Assembly (NCBI GenBank): GCA_003164375.1
Contig: PLTE01000082.1
Coordinates: 206-8,601 of the forward strand
Reading direction: 5' to 3'
Length of the DNA: 8,396 nt
From: Hyphomicrobiales bacterium
Lineage (GTDB): Bacteria; Pseudomonadota; Alphaproteobacteria; Rhizobiales; Xanthobacteraceae
Position numbers and translations under genes: made by a program. A model generated the notes under the pieces. The model did no database searches. It was not told the origin of the DNA and saw nothing but the letters and a program-made list of their open reading frames with translations. Shown here one piece after another: positions 6,518 through 8,396 of the stretch (the first letter of the stretch is position 1; each line of letters begins with the position of its first letter).

Positions 6518-6566
6518 GAGCATGATCCCGAAAAGTGGAAACCGGTTTTCGGAAAAGATCATGCTC
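6518..6566. repeat. Dispersed 49-bp GATC-rich repeat, copy C
   Basis: The element is bounded by a perfect 10-bp inverted repeat, GAGCATGATC (6518-6527) and GATCATGCTC (6557-6566). A second inner pair, CCGAAAA and TTTTCGG, can also pair with a small offset. It is the best-preserved of three copies in the window; the others lie at 2033-2081 and 2093-2140. It begins eight bases after the stop of the deacetylase-like gene and could form a hairpin in either direction. No transposase is present, so it behaves like a non-autonomous intergenic repeat. Confidence 0.85.
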
Positions 6567-6573
6567 AAACAAA

Positions 6574-6615
6574 CTAGAGCCTGATGCGATTCAATCGAAT
6601 TGGATCAGGGTCTAG
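6574..6615. repeat. Second palindromic repeat in the rppH leader
   Basis: CTAGAGCCTGAT (6574-6585) and ATCAGGGTCTAG (6604-6615) are inverted repeats with 11 of 12 pairs. The centre contains GATTCAATCGAATT, which continues the partial symmetry and holds one GANTC site (6588-6592), the target of the CcrM methylase found in this class. It is not the same sequence as copy C. It ends 24 bases before the rppH ATG, so an rppH transcript starting upstream would carry this hairpin in its leader. Confidence 0.75.
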
Positions 6616-6639
6616 CCATAAGCGATCGATCATCCCGAT

Positions 6640-7137
6640 ATGCGGTTCGAAGATCTCCCCTATCGGCCCTGCGTCGGCATTGTGCTGCTTAATCGCGACA
6701 GCTTGGCTTTCATCGGCCGACGGCTCGAAGGGTCCGAGCACGTCGATCTCGCTCATGTTTGGCAACTGCCGCAGGGCGGCATCGATCCCGGCGAAGAGCC
6801 GTGGCCGGCCGCGGTGCGCGAACTGTTCGAAGAAACCAATATCCGCTCCGTAGAACGCGTCGGCGAAATCGCGCAATGGCTCAAATACGACATCCCGCGC
6901 GACATCATCGGCGTTGCCTGGAACGGCAAATATCGCGGCCAGATGCAAAAATGGTTTGCGATGCGCTTCCTCGGCTCGGAAAGCGAGATCGACGTCGTGC
7001 GTCCCGCCGGTGCGCAACACGCGGAATTCGGCGCCTGGCGCTGGGAGCCAATGGAAAACCTGCCGGAGCTCGTTGTCCCGTTCAAGCGCGCTGTTTATGA
7101 GCGCGTAGTGAGCGAGTTCCGGCATCTAGCGAAGTAA
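6640..7137 (+). CDS. rppH: RNA pyrophosphohydrolase RppH (Nudix hydrolase)
   Basis: RppH removes pyrophosphate from the 5' triphosphate end of mRNA and so opens it to RNase E-type decay in the cytoplasm. The protein is 165 residues, a normal length for the alphaproteobacterial form. The Nudix box GGIDPGEEPWPAAVRELFEETNI spans 46-68 and keeps all catalytic acidic residues (E52, E61, E64, E65); the usual Gly near its end is Asn67. The N-terminus YRPCVGIVLLN, together with VWQLPQGG, WLKYDIP and GQMQKWFAMRF, is characteristic of RppH rather than of other Nudix enzymes, and FKRAVYERVV closes the domain. The start at 6640 fits family N-termini, although no clear Shine-Dalgarno sequence precedes it. 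Two palindromic repeats occupy its upstream region. It is the last gene on this strand. Confidence 0.94.
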   Translation: MRFEDLPYRPCVGIVLLNRDSLAFIGRRLEGSEHVDLAHVWQLPQGGIDPGEEPWPAAVRELFEETNIRSVERVGEIAQWLKYDIPRDIIGVAWNGKYRGQMQKWFAMRFLGSESEIDVVRPAGAQHAEFGAWRWEPMENLPELVVPFKRAVYERVVSEFRHLAK

Positions 7138-7240
7138 CCCGTCACGCTGCGGTGCGAGTTGAATCGCTACGGTCCCCACTTCAGATCGAATAAGAAGACC
7201 TTTGTTGAGCGCGGACGAACCACTCAATTCTTGACCGATC

Positions 7241-7531
7241 TTACCGTGACAATCCGGCGCTCGTACCGGGAGCTGCTCTGTTTCCGTAACGCCGCGCTTC
7301 GCGCTTGTAACGATAGCCCGGCGCAGAGGGGTAGCAGTTCAGCAGAGAAAATCCGGCGCCGGGGCAGCCGTGAGCGGAAAGATATTCGTACACATTGGCC
7401 ATGACCGCTCCGTCGTACCCACCACCGCCGCCCCCTTCGGCCATAGCGGAGGTGGCACCCAACGTAAGGCTCGCCTCTAGAGTAACGGCGGCACCTAAAG
7501 TGAAGACAGCCGCGAGCACCAGCTTGCTCAT
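7241..7531 (-). CDS. Small secreted protein of unknown function
   Basis: I do not recognise this 96-residue protein. It starts with a clear Sec-type signal peptide: MSKLVLAAVF, a long hydrophobic core, then cleavage probably after TSAMA (27-31). The mature part, about 65 residues, opens with six glycines (33-38), has two cysteines (C57, C66) that could form a disulfide, and ends basic and Arg/Tyr-rich. The start at 7531 has GGAG at a normal distance upstream and a plausible promoter further up; an ATG at 7546 would add five residues. Codon use is less GC-biased than in its neighbours, with TTA, CTA, TTG, TCT and AGA all present, which suggests low expression or a separate origin. It converges with rppH and lies downstream of atpC on the same strand. 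It is probably real because the signal, ribosome site and promoter agree. Confidence 0.6.
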   Translation of the reverse strand: MSKLVLAAVFTLGAAVTLEASLTLGATSAMAEGGGGGGYDGAVMANVYEYLSAHGCPGAGFSLLNCYPSAPGYRYKREARRYGNRAAPGTSAGLSR

Positions 7532-7546
7532 GTATTCATTCTCCAT

Positions 7547-7858
7547 CGTGGCCCACTGAGCGACGCAATTAACGCGACGTTCGCCGTTCTTACAAGCGAA
7601 CGGCTCCATACGGGTGATTTTATCGCTAGGCACGAAGTCCGGATGCGCCGCGGCGCTGCGGGAGACTCGGCTTTGCCATCCGGCAGCGGTGCGCGTCGCG
7701 CGCAACGACCTTTTTCCGGCCCGCGGGCGGAGGAGGATCCTCAATGCCAAGGCCGATTAGTGGAACCCACCCACCACGAATCCGCCGCGTCGCGATGCGC
7801 TCGTTCGGCGCAGATCGAATGCGACGAGGTCAACGACACAAAGGCGCCGGATCGCGCG
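7547..7858. other. 312-base spacer between the small secreted gene and atpC
   Basis: No convincing gene or RNA is seen. The spacer contains the putative minus-strand promoter at 7567-7595, a GCCCGCGGGC palindrome (7719-7728) and a GAGGATCCTC palindrome (7733-7742). No hairpin followed by T residues on the minus strand is present after the atpC stop, so the point where the ATP synthase operon ends is not evident. The sequence AGGAGG then ATG at 7744 on the plus strand is treated under findings. Confidence 0.6.
7567..7595 (-). promoter_or_regulatory. Putative promoter of the small secreted protein gene
   Basis: Read on the minus strand, TTGTAA (7595-7590) is followed after 17 bases by TTAATT (7572-7567). 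RNA would start near 7560 and carry a leader of about 30 bases to the ATG at 7531, with GGAG in between. The spacing is ideal and the boxes are fair, not perfect, matches to housekeeping consensus. Confidence 0.35.
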
Positions 7859-8257
7859 CTATTGGGCCAATGCCGCTTGCAGCGACTTCAATTGATCGAG
7901 ATGGCGGGCGAGTTTGTCGCGTGCGTGGTCATCCCGGCTGTCGGCAACGTCTTCCTCGGCGTCTTTGATCTCGGCGGCAAGTGTTGCCATGTCGAAATCG
8001 CCGCGCGCCACGGCGCGGTCGGCGAGCACCGTCAATCCCGTCGGGCCTACTTCGGCGAAGCCGCCGATGACGACGACCGGATCACGCCGGCTGTCGCGGA
8101 AGATGGTCACAATGCCGGGCCGCAATGCCGTCACCATCGGCGCATGGCCGGGCAGAATGCCCAAATCGCCTTCGGCGCCGGGCAGATCGACCTGATCGAC
8201 ATCGCCCGAGAACAGGACGCTTTCCGGCGAGACGAATTCGAAATGAAGCGCGGCCAT
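7859..8257 (-). CDS. atpC: F1F0-ATP synthase subunit epsilon
   Basis: Subunit epsilon is part of the central stalk of F1 on the cytoplasmic side of the membrane and regulates ATP hydrolysis. The 132-residue protein has the beta-sandwich domain (about 1-84) with the family signature LPGAEGDLGILPGHAPMVTALRPG (25-48), then IGGFAEV (64-70) and VLADRAV (77-83). The C-terminal part (about 92-132) is a charged helical region rich in Asp, Glu, Arg and Lys. The ATG at 8257 lies only four bases after the atpD stop, which is the usual tight atpD-atpC coupling. A GAGG within the atpD end can serve as ribosome site. It is the last gene of the atp operon in this orientation. Confidence 0.96.
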   Translation of the reverse strand: MAALHFEFVSPESVLFSGDVDQVDLPGAEGDLGILPGHAPMVTALRPGIVTIFRDSRRDPVVVIGGFAEVGPTGLTVLADRAVARGDFDMATLAAEIKDAEEDVADSRDDHARDKLARHLDQLKSLQAALAQ

Positions 8258-8261
8258 CGGA

Positions 8262-8396
8262 TTACGCCTCGGCCGCGAGTTTCTTGCCCTTTTCGACCGC
8301 CTCCTCGATGGCGCCGACCATGTAGAAAGCAGCTTCCGGCAGGTGATCGTACTTGCCTTCGACCAGATCCTTGAAACCCTGGATGGTGTCTTTCAG
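8262..8396 (-). CDS. atpD: F1F0-ATP synthase subunit beta, C-terminal end (partial)
   Basis: The last 44 codons and the TAA stop are present; the rest of the gene runs past the window end. The translated tail contains GFKDLVEGKYDHLPEAAFYMV followed by GAIEEAVEKGKKLAAEA, the nearly invariant C-terminus of the catalytic beta subunit in alphaproteobacteria. Beta carries the catalytic nucleotide sites of F1. It is directly followed by atpC after four bases, matching the atpHAGDC operon order. The catalytic P-loop part is outside the window. Confidence 0.96.
   Translation of the reverse strand: MKDTIQGFKDLVEGKYDHLPEAAFYMVGAIEEAVEKGKKLAAEA

Noticed and set aside
7701..7736. GC-rich palindrome beside a T-run as a terminator of the atp operon
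   Set aside because: On the minus strand the run next to the palindrome reads as A residues, and on the plus strand the T residues come before the stem, not after it; the palindrome also has no room for a loop.
7643..8374. A 243-codon open frame on the plus strand across atpC and the end of atpD
   Set aside because: It is antisense to atpC and atpD, both of which are identified by strong conserved motifs.

Overview
The window is a piece of chromosome with housekeeping genes from a GC-rich alphaproteobacterium, most likely of the Hyphomicrobiales (Bradyrhizobium / Rhodopseudomonas / Xanthobacteraceae side). Three things point there: the gene order proA-nadD-rsfS-rlmH-envC-ctpA-divergent polysaccharide deacetylase-rppH next to atpD-atpC; the residue-level character of the proteins; and GATC-rich palindromic intergenic repeats of a kind I recall as common in that group. 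The genus assignment is inference from memory, not from a search.

Layout. Bases 1-131 hold the 3' end of proA (proline synthesis). After a short palindromic repeat come nadD (NAD synthesis), rsfS (ribosome silencing) and rlmH (23S rRNA methylation), all on the + strand. A 177-base gap after rlmH carries two head-to-head copies of a dispersed repeat. Then comes an envelope module: an EnvC-type LytM factor, a CtpA-type S41 protease whose start overlaps the envC stop, a strong intrinsic terminator, and a membrane-anchored YibQ-type divergent polysaccharide deacetylase. Another copy of the dispersed repeat and a second palindrome fill the leader of rppH (RNA pyrophosphohydrolase), the last + strand gene. 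From about 7240 to the end everything is on the - strand: a small unrecognised secreted protein with its own plausible promoter, then atpC and the 3' end of atpD, which are the tail of the F1-ATPase operon and are transcribed towards the window centre.

How the genes work together. The left third is a translation/ribosome and cofactor block. The middle is a septal or envelope block: EnvC-like factors activate murein amidases, CtpA trims periplasmic proteins, and YibQ homologues usually sit beside envC. The envC LytM domain and the YibQ-like domain both lack the metal ligands of their enzymatic relatives, so both probably act as non-catalytic or regulatory proteins.

I see no phage, transposase, CRISPR, tRNA or rRNA, and no convincing new multi-gene system. 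The points most worth a second look are a five-unit, 15-bp tandem repeat that lengthens the signal region of EnvC, the dispersed inverted repeats at gene boundaries, and the small unknown secreted protein between rppH and atpC.
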